A stretch of 64,000 nt of DNA from Mucilaginibacter sp. SMC90 (lineage in GTDB: Bacteria; Bacteroidota; Bacteroidia; Sphingobacteriales; Sphingobacteriaceae). How positions within the stretch are numbered: position 1 is the stretch's first letter; each line of letters starts with the position of its first letter. A program made the position numbers and the translations under genes. This document shows positions 52,187-60,545 of this stretch, piece after piece. The stretch lies in contig NZ_CP094527.1 in NCBI RefSeq assembly GCF_022811725.1, positions 744,001 to 808,000 on the forward strand. The letters run 5' to 3'. Under the pieces are notes generated by a model, which was not told the DNA's origin, did not search any database, and worked only from the letters and a program-made list of their open reading frames with translations.

Positions 52187-52810
52187 CTAATGTTTAAAAA
52201 ACGATAGATAGATCTGTTTCACAACATGATATGCAGCAAATGCAAAAAACAGAACCGCTATACTGGTATTGATGAGTTTGGTGCTTAACGCAAATCGCTC
52301 CTGAATGTACTTGGCAAATTTGGCATAGATAAACAGACATAGAAATGCGCCTGCTGCCGAACCTAAACTGAAAATTACAAGGGCTACACGACCGTCGAGA
52401 ATCCACTCATGGGTTATAAGGTAGGTGCCTGTAACCATCCAAAAGGGTACCTGCATAGGGTTTAAAAAGCCCAATAGGATCCCATATTTAATACTGGCAT
52501 GTTCAGAATAGTTAGTTTTTGGCGGGGCGTTACGATGGATCCAGGTGATGTAGCCCATCACACCAAATAAAACAACCATGATCCAATCGATAATGGTACC
52601 AAGTTTCAACTGCCCCGAAAGCCAGCGGGCAGCATGCATGATGAAATAAGTAAAGAAAAATTCGACAGCCGAAAATGCGGTTATAAAGCGCACTGCTTCC
52701 TTAATGCCACGGTTTATAGTGATTTGTACTAAAGTCAGGTTTATGTTGCCGGGTGGTATATAGCCTATGAAATTAGCTATAAGCCCGATGAAAAAAGTCA
52801 AAAATATCAT
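52187..52810 (-). CDS. LysE family translocator
   Basis: The 207-residue protein has five to six membrane segments and the family start (LIANFIGYIPPGNINLTLVQ), which corresponds to the conserved GPGP/GP-type motif in LysE/RhtB exporters. Such proteins export amino acids or related molecules by proton exchange. The substrate is unknown. Its start is well supported: TTTG (-33), 19 bases, TATCTTTG, five bases and ATG on the minus strand. It converges on ribF. Confidence 0.88.
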   Translation of the reverse strand: MIFLTFFIGLIANFIGYIPPGNINLTLVQITINRGIKEAVRFITAFSAVEFFFTYFIMHAARWLSGQLKLGTIIDWIMVVLFGVMGYITWIHRNAPPKTNYSEHASIKYGILLGFLNPMQVPFWMVTGTYLITHEWILDGRVALVIFSLGSAAGAFLCLFIYAKFAKYIQERFALSTKLINTSIAVLFFAFAAYHVVKQIYLSFFKH

Positions 52811-52846
52811 CGCAGCAAAGATAGGTTGTTAATTGAAGTTGGCAAA
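52811..52846 (-). promoter_or_regulatory. promoter for a leaderless LysE-family mRNA
   Basis: On the minus strand TTTG (52846-52843), 19 bases, then TATCTTTG (52823-52816), five bases and ATG at 52810. This is the best promoter in the window, and would start the mRNA at or next to the start codon. Confidence 0.7.
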
Positions 52847-52852
52847 TGGGTG

Positions 52853-52949
52853 GATGTGCAAATTTCAGATGTGTAAATGTGCAGATGATTTTCATTTTTT
52901 CATCCCAGTTCAACAATCTGACATCTGTAATCTGCACATTTGCACATCG
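52853..52949. repeat. GATGTGCAAATTTCAGATG-type inverted repeat
   Basis: GATGTGCAAATTTCAGATGT near the left faces ATCTGTAATCTGCACATTTG near the right in inverted orientation. The same family occurs at 62985-63166. Confidence 0.65.
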
Positions 52950-52969
52950 GTTCATCTTCCTTACATTTG
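52939..52969 (+). promoter_or_regulatory. promoter of the BtuF-like gene
   Basis: TTTG (52939-52942), 19 bases, TACATTTG (52962-52969); the ATG lies 19 bases later. The -33 TTTG lies inside the repeat arm at 52853-52949. Confidence 0.65.
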
Positions 52970-52988
52970 CAATCTTTAATTTGTTAAC

Positions 52989-53915
52989 ATGCCAACAGAA
53001 AAAATAGTTTCATTACTGCCGGCCGCCACCGAAATAATTTGCGCTTTAGGACTTGAAGAGAATTTAGTGGGCCGCTCGCACGAGTGCGATTTTCCGGAGT
53101 CGGTAAAGCAGCTACCCGTATGTACCGAAGCTAATTTTCCTGATGGTTTAAGCAGTGCCGATATCGATGTAAAGGTTAAAGAGATCCTGGCCGATGCACT
53201 TTCGGTTTATACCGTTAAACGTGAACAGATCAAAGCTCTCGCTCCTGATGTTGTTGTAACCCAGGCCCAGTGCGATGTTTGTGCGGTATCCCTGAAAGAT
53301 GTTGAAGAGGCGCTGGAAAACTATCTTGATAAGCAGGCTCAGATTATATCGCTGCAGCCCAATAGTCTTGATGATATCCTAAACGATATTACCAGCATTG
53401 CTAATGCACTTAACGTACAGCAGGCAGGTGCCGAGCTGGTTGAAAATTTGCGGGAACGTGTTGATATCATAAAACACAAACTGAAGTTTATTGACAGTAA
53501 GCCTACCGTTGCTTGTATTGAATGGCTTGAACCTTTAATGATATCTGGCAATTGGGTGCCCGGCCTTATAAATATAGCCGGCGGAACACCGGTATTGGCT
53601 CAGGAAGGCAAGCATTCGCCATATATTGAGTGGGATGATATCCTGCAGCAGGATCCTGAAATTATCGTAGTAATGCCTTGTGGCTTTAGTATAGAACGTA
53701 CAATGCGCGAGATCAACCTGCTGCTTGACCGTCCCGGTTTTTCATCACTCAAAGCAGTAAAGAACGACAGGTTTTATATTGCCGATGGTAACCAATATTT
53801 TAATCGTCCCGGCCCGCGTATCGTTGATTCCATTGAGATCCTGGCCGAAATTATCCGCCCGAAACAGTTCATATTTGGGTATGAAGGCGAAGGATGGATC
53901 AAGTTCTCTCTTTGA
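52989..53915 (+). CDS. BtuF-like cobalamin- or metal-complex-binding protein
   Basis: The 308-residue protein has the class III periplasmic-binding fold: KIVSLLPAATEIICALGLEE, LVGRSHECDFP, LAPDVVVTQAQCDVCAVS, CIEWLEPLMISGNWVPGLI and EIIVVMPCGFSI. This matches the 'cobalamin-binding protein' group close to BtuF. There is no signal peptide or lipobox, and no BtuC/BtuD or TonB gene next to it, so it may work in the cytoplasm or depend on distant transporter genes. Conserved Cys residues (QCDVC) are a typical feature of this subgroup and may bind a metal. Confidence 0.82.
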   Translation: MPTEKIVSLLPAATEIICALGLEENLVGRSHECDFPESVKQLPVCTEANFPDGLSSADIDVKVKEILADALSVYTVKREQIKALAPDVVVTQAQCDVCAVSLKDVEEALENYLDKQAQIISLQPNSLDDILNDITSIANALNVQQAGAELVENLRERVDIIKHKLKFIDSKPTVACIEWLEPLMISGNWVPGLINIAGGTPVLAQEGKHSPYIEWDDILQQDPEIIVVMPCGFSIERTMREINLLLDRPGFSSLKAVKNDRFYIADGNQYFNRPGPRIVDSIEILAEIIRPKQFIFGYEGEGWIKFSL

Positions 53916-54015
53916 GTCTTAGGTCGAAAGTTTTAAGTGTTAAGTAAGAAAATAACAAAGTAGACAGATAACTGTAATTTGTCCGAAATGTAGACTTAAG
54001 ACTTTGTGCTTTAGA
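53916..54015. repeat. spacer of AAGTCTTAAGT-type units before the GH20 gene
   Basis: Units such as GAGTCTTAGGTCGAAAGTTT, GTAGACTTAAGACTTTGTGC and CTTTAGACTAAATAC belong to the same family as 38985-39070 and 7003-7063. Confidence 0.55.
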
Positions 54016-54101
54016 CTAAATACTTCTTTAAATTACTTATTAAAATAATTTAAAAAGTAATATATTTACTTGTCTGCTATCTCTCAGGCAAAGGATCAAT
54101 T

Positions 54102-56660
54102 ATGAACAAAATTTTTATGCTGATGGTTATCGCTGCTGTTTTTGTATGCAGCGGGTTTAAAATTAATGATGATAAAAAACCGAACGTTGCCGAGCTTTAT
54201 CTAAACTGGCAGGTGATGGACAACAACTATCAGAATAAAAATGAAGCCCTTACTGCCCTGGTAATTACTAACAAAAGTCATGAAACTTTACCGGCAGGAG
54301 GGTGGAAGATTTATTTTAATTCGGGGCGTGGTTTTACAAAAGCAGCTGTAAGCAATAATGCCCTTATCGAACAGGTTAACGGCGATATGTACAGTATAAC
54401 GCCAACTTCAGGTTTTAAAGACCTTAAACCCGGCGCAACCGCCCGTATTGAATTTGTGTGCGATGATCCTGTAGTGAATATTACAGATGCTCCTGAAGGC
54501 CCTTACCTGGTTTGGGATAATGCTCCTGAAAAAGGCTACTCTTTCGGCTCATATGATATCACGCCCTATAAACCAACTTACCAAGGCTTAATAACCCCCG
54601 AAATTGTTTATGACAGAAATAAAACAGTTTCCGATATCCCCGCTGGTCAGTTAGTAAAAGTTTTCCCTACGCCGGTAAGTTATAGCCTAAGCAACGGCAG
54701 TTTTTCGTTCTCTCCGGGAGTTCGGATTTCCTCTGGTGATGCGCGGTTTAACAAAGAAGCCGCGGTTTTGCGTAATTACATCGCTGCCATCTTCGGAAAA
54801 AAGGAAGCCGTTAAATCTTCTGCCAATGTCATTTCATTTGAATACAAAGCCGGCCTGGGCGAAGAAGCTTATGAGTTAAGTGTCAAATCATCTGCTGTTA
54901 CTATCCGTGCATCTACAAGCACCGGCATATATTACGGCATCCAATCATTCAAAAGCCTGATCCCGGCGAGTTCCTTGGCCAAAACACCATCCTCAGTACA
55001 AATTCCATGTGTAGAGGTTGCCGATGCACCGCGTTTTGCGCATCGGGCGGTGATGCTGGATGTTGCCCGTAACTTTCAATCAAAACAACAGGTATTGAAA
55101 CTGCTGGAGGCTATGAGCCTGTATAAACTGAACACACTGCACCTGCATCTAACAGATGATGAAGGGTGGAGGATAGAAATTCCATCATTGCCAGAGCTTA
55201 CCTCGGTTGCTTCAAAACGGGGCCATACGCTGGATAGCAAACATCATTTGCCACCGTCACATGGTTCTGGTCCGGAGGTTAACAATCTTTTCGGCACCGG
55301 CTATTACACCAGGGCCGATTATATCGAGATCCTGAAATATGCCAGCGATCGCCATATCACCGTAATACCTGAGATTGAAACACCCGGCCATGCCCGCGGA
55401 GCCATCAAAGCAATGAACGCCCGCTATGACCGCCTGATAGCCGAAGGCAAAAAAGCCGAAGCTGAAAAGTATTTGTTGTACGACCAGAACGATAAATCAG
55501 ATTACCGCTCAGTACAATACTGGAACGATAACGTGATCGATGTATCGCTGCCATCAACCTATAACTTTGTTGAGGCCGTAGTTAATGACCTCATTAGTAC
55601 TTATAAAGAAGCAGGCGCACCGCTGCCAACAATTCATTTTGGTGGGGATGAAGTGCCTGCCAATGTATGGGAAAAATCGCCAGCTTATGCGGCGCTTAAG
55701 GCTACTCATCCTGAAATACAAAGCACCAATGATCTTTGGTATTATTTTTATGGTCGCGTTAATGAGATCCTGAAAGCTAAAGGGATCCTGCTTTCGGGTT
55801 GGGAAGAGATGGCACTTCGTAAAACCACGCTGGATGGTCAGCCGGCATATGTACCTAATCCTGATTTTACAAAAGAGCATTTACAAGTTGATGTTTGGAA
55901 CAACGTATTAGGTGCCGGACAGGAAGATTTGGCCTATCGTTTAGCCAATGGCGGTTACAAGGTTGTATTGACCTGTGTTACCAACTTGTACTTTGATATG
56001 GCCAACTATAAATCATTTGATGAGCCGGGCTATTACTGGGGCGCATTTTTGGGTATAGATAAGTTCTTTTCATTCATCCCGTATGATTATTTTAAAAATG
56101 CCGATGTTGATAAACAAGGCAACCCGATAAACAGGAATATCTTTATCGGCAAGCAACGCCTAACCGACTATGGTAAAAGTAATATAGTAGGCTTGCAAGG
56201 CGCATTATGGGCCGAGACAGTTAAAGGCCCTGAGCGAATGGATTATATGATTTTCCCCCGCTTGCTTGGTTTAGCTGAACGTGCCTGGGCGCAGGACCCG
56301 GCCTGGGCTACTGAAAAAGATCCGGCAAAAAGTAAAGAAGCATACCAGGTGGCCTGGTCAAACTTTTTGAATGTGTTAGGTAAACGTGAATTACCACGTT
56401 TAACTTATTACAATGGCGGTTATGACTATCGTGTGCCGAAACCGGGTATTAGTCTGCAGGATGGTAAATACCTGAGTAATGTGGAGTTTCCCGGCTTAAC
56501 TATCCGTTACACAACCAATGGTAAAGATCCGGATGCCTCAAGTAAAGTTTATACGGGTCCGGTTAATTATAATGGTGGTGTTATTAAATTCCGTGCTTTT
56601 GATCCTAAAGGCAGGGGGGGTAATGTTGCCGAGGGAGGGAATAATAACTTGAATCCGTAA
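54102..56660 (+). CDS. beta-N-acetylhexosaminidase (GH20)
   Basis: The 852-residue protein has a signal peptide (residues 1-18), an N-terminal chitobiase-type carbohydrate-binding domain (about 30-180), a GH20 domain 2 (about 190-310), the catalytic TIM barrel (about 320-760, with HLHLTDDEGWRIEIP, and HFGGDEV carrying the catalytic Asp-Glu pair), and a C-terminal CHB_HEX_C domain (about 775-845, GISLQDGKYLSNVEFPG). It cleaves terminal GlcNAc or GalNAc in chitin or glycans, outside the cytoplasm. Together with the nearby TonB receptor it fits glycan use, but no SusC/SusD pair is in the window. Confidence 0.95.
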   Translation: MNKIFMLMVIAAVFVCSGFKINDDKKPNVAELYLNWQVMDNNYQNKNEALTALVITNKSHETLPAGGWKIYFNSGRGFTKAAVSNNALIEQVNGDMYSITPTSGFKDLKPGATARIEFVCDDPVVNITDAPEGPYLVWDNAPEKGYSFGSYDITPYKPTYQGLITPEIVYDRNKTVSDIPAGQLVKVFPTPVSYSLSNGSFSFSPGVRISSGDARFNKEAAVLRNYIAAIFGKKEAVKSSANVISFEYKAGLGEEAYELSVKSSAVTIRASTSTGIYYGIQSFKSLIPASSLAKTPSSVQIPCVEVADAPRFAHRAVMLDVARNFQSKQQVLKLLEAMSLYKLNTLHLHLTDDEGWRIEIPSLPELTSVASKRGHTLDSKHHLPPSHGSGPEVNNLFGTGYYTRADYIEILKYASDRHITVIPEIETPGHARGAIKAMNARYDRLIAEGKKAEAEKYLLYDQNDKSDYRSVQYWNDNVIDVSLPSTYNFVEAVVNDLISTYKEAGAPLPTIHFGGDEVPANVWEKSPAYAALKATHPEIQSTNDLWYYFYGRVNEILKAKGILLSGWEEMALRKTTLDGQPAYVPNPDFTKEHLQVDVWNNVLGAGQEDLAYRLANGGYKVVLTCVTNLYFDMANYKSFDEPGYYWGAFLGIDKFFSFIPYDYFKNADVDKQGNPINRNIFIGKQRLTDYGKSNIVGLQGALWAETVKGPERMDYMIFPRLLGLAERAWAQDPAWATEKDPAKSKEAYQVAWSNFLNVLGKRELPRLTYYNGGYDYRVPKPGISLQDGKYLSNVEFPGLTIRYTTNGKDPDASSKVYTGPVNYNGGVIKFRAFDPKGRGGNVAEGGNNNLNP

Positions 56661-56700
56661 CTCAGTTTGCAGTTTTAGGTTTGCAGTTTGCAAGCCGGAA

Positions 56701-56745
56701 AAAGGCCCTGTGTTTTGCGCAGCAAAACACAGGGCCTTTTTAAGT
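56701..56745. terminator. bidirectional terminator after the GH20 gene
   Basis: A perfect 18-bp stem (56701-56718 with 56722-56739) has a 3-base loop with T-rich sequence after it. It lies between the convergent GH20 and TonB-receptor genes. Confidence 0.88.
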
Positions 56746-56772
56746 TTATCAGTTACTATTAACTGTGAAAAC

Positions 56773-56864
56773 ATGTCATTGCGAGCGTAGCGTGGCAACC
56801 GCACGGAAGCGTATCCGCCCTGTATAGTATGCGATTGCTTCGTCGTTCCTCCTCGCAATGACAT
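56773..56864. repeat. palindromic repeat ATGTCATTGCGAG, copy C
   Basis: Ends ATGTCATTGCGAG and CTCGCAATGACAT are perfectly inverted, with CAACCGCACGGAAGC inside. It lies between convergent genes, as does copy B. Confidence 0.85.
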
Positions 56865-56882
56865 TTTTTTGTCTGATAGCCA

Positions 56883-58961
56883 TTAATACATAAAATTCAT
56901 CCCAACCGAGTAATTTCTTAACGGTGCCGCATTGTAATAACGGTTACCCACCGCATTCAAATCATTCCCCAGGCTGTATTTTTGGTTTAGCAGGTTATCT
57001 GCGGCAGCAAATATTTCAAAGTGTGTTTTACGACCGATGATTGGCTGATAGCTAACCCTGGCCTGTAACAGATTGTATTTTGGAGCATATACAGTGCTGG
57101 CATCATTAAGCGGAATTTTTGAAGTAAATGTATGCTGTACAAACAAAGCCAGGTTTTCGGGAAACCTGATCTGCACGCTGCTTACAAATACGTTTTTAGG
57201 TACACCGGTTAAGCTATTGCCCGAATAATTAGCATCGGTAACAACATAATCCCTGAACCTGAAATGGCTGTATGTAAATGATTCATTGAACTGTAATCCG
57301 CGGATAAAACCATATCGGCTTGGCCGGATGATCCAATAGTATAACGAGGCTTCGGTACCAAGCTGATTAGTACCGCCGGCATTGATGTAATGTTCGGTTT
57401 CATCGGCATTAAGGCGACGTACTATAGCGTTGTTTAAACGATAGTAATAAACCGAAGCATCAAGCATAAAAGTTTCATCGCTGTTGCGCAGGCGAAAACC
57501 GGTTTCGTAGTTCCAGCCATATTGGGCCTGCAGGCTTGTGTTTACGATGTTGTCGGTCGGCCTTACCTCGGCAGTGGTAGGGCTTGAATAACCGCGACTC
57601 ACGCTTGCCCGCCAGGCCAGTGCATTAATGATCTGGTATGACAGGGCCAGCCTTGGCATCAATTGTGCACTAAAATTGCGGTTGGTGAAATCGTTTTGGT
57701 TAAGCGGATATATGTTCTTAAAATCATAACCATAATCGTTTAAGCTTACTGCAGCCTCAATATGCAGGCGTTTATAAACATCGGCAGCATAGCGCACAAA
57801 TACAAAATGTTGGTTGGTGTGGATATCATCAACAGTTTGAGTAGTATCCTTTATGCCTTTGTTATTGCCGTAATTGGCAATGTGCGAATTGGTTTGCTGC
57901 CATTCAAAACCCAGGTCAACTTTCCAGTCAAGGCTTGGTTTTTTATCACCGCTTAACTCAAAGTAAGTGCGGAAGCCATAGGTGTTTTCGCTGCGTTGTT
58001 CATAATTGGTAATGAATGGGTTGGCAAAATCAACATGATTGCCAAATACCGCCAGCACGTTGCGGATATGGTCGTTAAAATGATATTCGTTAGTTAAGCC
58101 GCCCAAATACATTTTGGTGGTTATACCTATACGTTGCTGAATGGCACCGGGTAAAGTTGGCGTAGGCTGACGGGCAAGTGTTGGATCTGTATTGTATTGG
58201 GCAAGTGTTAAACCGCCAGGTGTTTGATAGGCAAGGTCGGAATAGATACCCAGCGCTTTTAAAGTGTTTTTGCCGCTATAGTTCCAGCTATCTGCCAGTT
58301 GCAGGTAGTTGCGGTGCGTATCGCTGTTTTGCCTGTAGCCATGATAGGTTTGGAAGCTTTGGTTAATATTAAGCAGATAATTAGCGGTTTTTAATTGTAC
58401 TGCTGCTTTTTCATGAAACAAGCCATATGAGCCGCCATTTACGCCGGCCGAAATATAAGTGCTGTCATTATACCGGTTAAGCGGGCTAAGAATCACTACC
58501 CCGCCCGAATTAGCTCCAAATAAGCTGCCATCGGGGCCTTTTAAGATCTCAACCTTTTGTATAGAGGCTATGTCAATAGCATTTAAATAACTATTGCCTC
58601 CTGCGTCGGTAAGCGGGATATCATCAAAATAGATCTTTACATCCCGCACCCCAAAAGGCGAACGGAGTAAACTTCCCCTGATGGATAAACGATAGCTCCC
58701 CGGCGAGCGTTCTTCGGTGCGTACCCCCGGAACAGTATTTAATGCATTCACAAATGAGTTATCGGGTTGGATCCTGAGCTGGGCCGCGCCAAGTACGCTT
58801 ACCGATGCCGGAACGCTGATAACCGGTTGATCGCTCAGATAGCCTTTTACAATTACCGTTTTAAGTTCAGTAGTGTCTTTTTTAGATGGGATTTTATTTT
58901 GTGCATAGGTTGTTATTGTGGTAGCGAGCACCAAAATTATAATGGTAAATGATTTTAACAT
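56883..58961 (-). CDS. TonB-dependent receptor
   Basis: The 692-residue protein has a signal peptide (residues 1-20, ending TYAQ), no N-terminal carboxypeptidase-like domain, a short TonB-box region, a plug domain (about 45-150; VSVLGAAQLRIQPDNSFVNA, VEILKGPDGSLFGANSGGVV) and a 22-strand barrel ending in NYSVGMNFMY. It takes up a siderophore, cofactor or sugar oligomer across the outer membrane by TonB energy. Lack of a SusD partner argues against a SusC role and for metal-chelate uptake. It is a single-gene unit. Confidence 0.93.
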   Translation of the reverse strand: MLKSFTIIILVLATTITTYAQNKIPSKKDTTELKTVIVKGYLSDQPVISVPASVSVLGAAQLRIQPDNSFVNALNTVPGVRTEERSPGSYRLSIRGSLLRSPFGVRDVKIYFDDIPLTDAGGNSYLNAIDIASIQKVEILKGPDGSLFGANSGGVVILSPLNRYNDSTYISAGVNGGSYGLFHEKAAVQLKTANYLLNINQSFQTYHGYRQNSDTHRNYLQLADSWNYSGKNTLKALGIYSDLAYQTPGGLTLAQYNTDPTLARQPTPTLPGAIQQRIGITTKMYLGGLTNEYHFNDHIRNVLAVFGNHVDFANPFITNYEQRSENTYGFRTYFELSGDKKPSLDWKVDLGFEWQQTNSHIANYGNNKGIKDTTQTVDDIHTNQHFVFVRYAADVYKRLHIEAAVSLNDYGYDFKNIYPLNQNDFTNRNFSAQLMPRLALSYQIINALAWRASVSRGYSSPTTAEVRPTDNIVNTSLQAQYGWNYETGFRLRNSDETFMLDASVYYYRLNNAIVRRLNADETEHYINAGGTNQLGTEASLYYWIIRPSRYGFIRGLQFNESFTYSHFRFRDYVVTDANYSGNSLTGVPKNVFVSSVQIRFPENLALFVQHTFTSKIPLNDASTVYAPKYNLLQARVSYQPIIGRKTHFEIFAAADNLLNQKYSLGNDLNAVGNRYYNAAPLRNYSVGMNFMY

Positions 58962-59095
58962 AGGTAGATGATCAGGGACGTTGTCAAAAATAGGTGTTTA
59001 TACTTATAAACATATACAGCAGGTTTGTAAATATCTTGATGTTGCAGGCTCTTTTCCTTCTACTTAGAGACTGTTTAAAAACGATACTTTTTGAA

Positions 59096-59196
59096 TGTAG
59101 AGACGCATATTTGCGTCTTACGCTTGCAATTTACGGCAGCTAAGACGCTTTTGAAGTCGGCCTATCCTTCGGGAGACGCAATTATGCGTCTCTACA
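59096..59196. repeat. TGTAGAGACGCAT-type inverted repeat
   Basis: Arms of 23 bases at 59096-59118 and 59174-59196 differ at one position, with about 55 bases between. Each arm itself holds AGACGCA twice, in opposite orientation, so each can also fold alone. It fills part of the 58962-59315 gap, which has no gene. Confidence 0.8.
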
Positions 59197-59252
59197 AAAA
59201 TATTTTCTTTCATTTTTTAATATTTTCTTATAGAAATGAGGAAACCCGGGTT

Positions 59253-59297
59253 AAACAAAACGCCTTAACAAATTGTTTTTGTTAAGGCGTTTTGTTT
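59253..59297 (-). terminator. Rho-independent terminator after the first TlpA gene
   Basis: A perfect 20-bp stem (59253-59272 with 59278-59297) has a 5-base loop with T-rich sequence on the minus strand. Confidence 0.88.
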
Positions 59298-59315
59298 AAT
59301 GACTAAATTTTATGA

Positions 59316-60443
59316 TTAGATCTTTCCAAAGATCTGGGCAAGCTTATTCTCCAGGTCTTCGCCTCTCAGATTTTTACCTATGATCTTTCCGTTAGGATCT
59401 AACAAAAAGTTTTGAGGTATGCCGCGTACTGCGTACAGATCAGCAGCTTTACTGTCCCAGAATTTTAAGTCAGATACATGGTTCCAGGTAAGGCCATCTT
59501 TGTGGATAGCTGCCAGCCATTTATCTTTAGCATTTGGCCTGTCAAGAGATACGCCAAGAATAGTGAAGTTTTTGCCTTTGTAGGTATTGTAAGCCTTTAC
59601 CACATTAGGGTTTTCGCGGCGGCAAGGGCCGCACCATGACGCCCAAAAATCTATCAATACATATTTGCCACGGAACGATGAAAGACTGATCATTTTACCG
59701 GCTGTATCAGCTTCGGCAAATTCAGGGGCTGTTGCGCCTAAAGCCACGGCTTTTATTTTGGGCAGGCGTTCGGCAAATTTTTTACCTGCTTCGGTTGCTT
59801 TAATAGCTGCACTGAAATTGTTGAATAATGGTGCAATATCCACGTAGTCGGCACTGTAAGCGTATGATTCCAATGCGTTAAGGCTCACATATGAATCAGG
59901 GTTTTCCTGGATGAATTTTTTATTTACCAGTGCATCCTGATCGTCGATCTTTTTTTCTTCGGCGTTCAGTTCGGCCAGCTGCTCAGGCGTAGCGGTTTTA
60001 CGTTTTGCCGAAAGTGCTTCATAAGCATCGTTGATAGGCTTTTCGGCCAAATTATATTTTTCGTTATCGTTATTGGTTTTGGTGCCTTCAATTTTTGCGT
60101 CAGCAATTTTGTCAGTTGCGGTTACGGTGATGGTACCAGGCTCCAGGTAAAGGGAACGGTAATCTTCTGAACTATGCAGGCCGGTTCCTTTTGGATTGAA
60201 TAAAATGTATCCACTTAAAGGCGTTGCACCTGTTTTACCGGTAAATTTAAAGTTGCCGCCATTCAACACTGTGGAGTCAACGATGGTTTTACCGTCTTTA
60301 CGATATTGTACATATACCTTTGCGGGTGCGTCGTAATTACCAATTTTACCCTGAACGGTATATTGGGACTCCTGTGCAAAAGCCAAAGCCGGAACGCTTG
60401 CTATTGCTGTTAATGCTATTTTTTTAATTGAGGTCAAGTTCAT
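59316..60443 (-). CDS. DUF4369 / TlpA-type thioredoxin protein, paralogue 1
   Basis: The 375-residue protein has a signal peptide (residues 1-24), a DUF4369 domain (about 25-130, with YTVQGKIGNYDAPAKVYVQY), a helical linker (about 140-215) and a C-terminal TlpA/thioredoxin domain (about 235-375) with the active-site Cys pair WCGPC and the later cis-Pro region GIPQNFLLDP. It should reduce or shuffle disulfides in the periplasm, or act in cytochrome maturation. It is about half identical by eye to the next gene, 102 bases upstream in the same direction, so they are tandem duplicates. Confidence 0.92.
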   Translation of the reverse strand: MNLTSIKKIALTAIASVPALAFAQESQYTVQGKIGNYDAPAKVYVQYRKDGKTIVDSTVLNGGNFKFTGKTGATPLSGYILFNPKGTGLHSSEDYRSLYLEPGTITVTATDKIADAKIEGTKTNNDNEKYNLAEKPINDAYEALSAKRKTATPEQLAELNAEEKKIDDQDALVNKKFIQENPDSYVSLNALESYAYSADYVDIAPLFNNFSAAIKATEAGKKFAERLPKIKAVALGATAPEFAEADTAGKMISLSSFRGKYVLIDFWASWCGPCRRENPNVVKAYNTYKGKNFTILGVSLDRPNAKDKWLAAIHKDGLTWNHVSDLKFWDSKAADLYAVRGIPQNFLLDPNGKIIGKNLRGEDLENKLAQIFGKI

Positions 60444-60545
60444 AACGCAATATAATAAAATTAGCCGGCTATAAAATAACCGGCTAACTCCGTAGCTAAT
60501 TTGACATAGTTTTGAATATAGCCGCTAACAGGCTATAACATTGAA

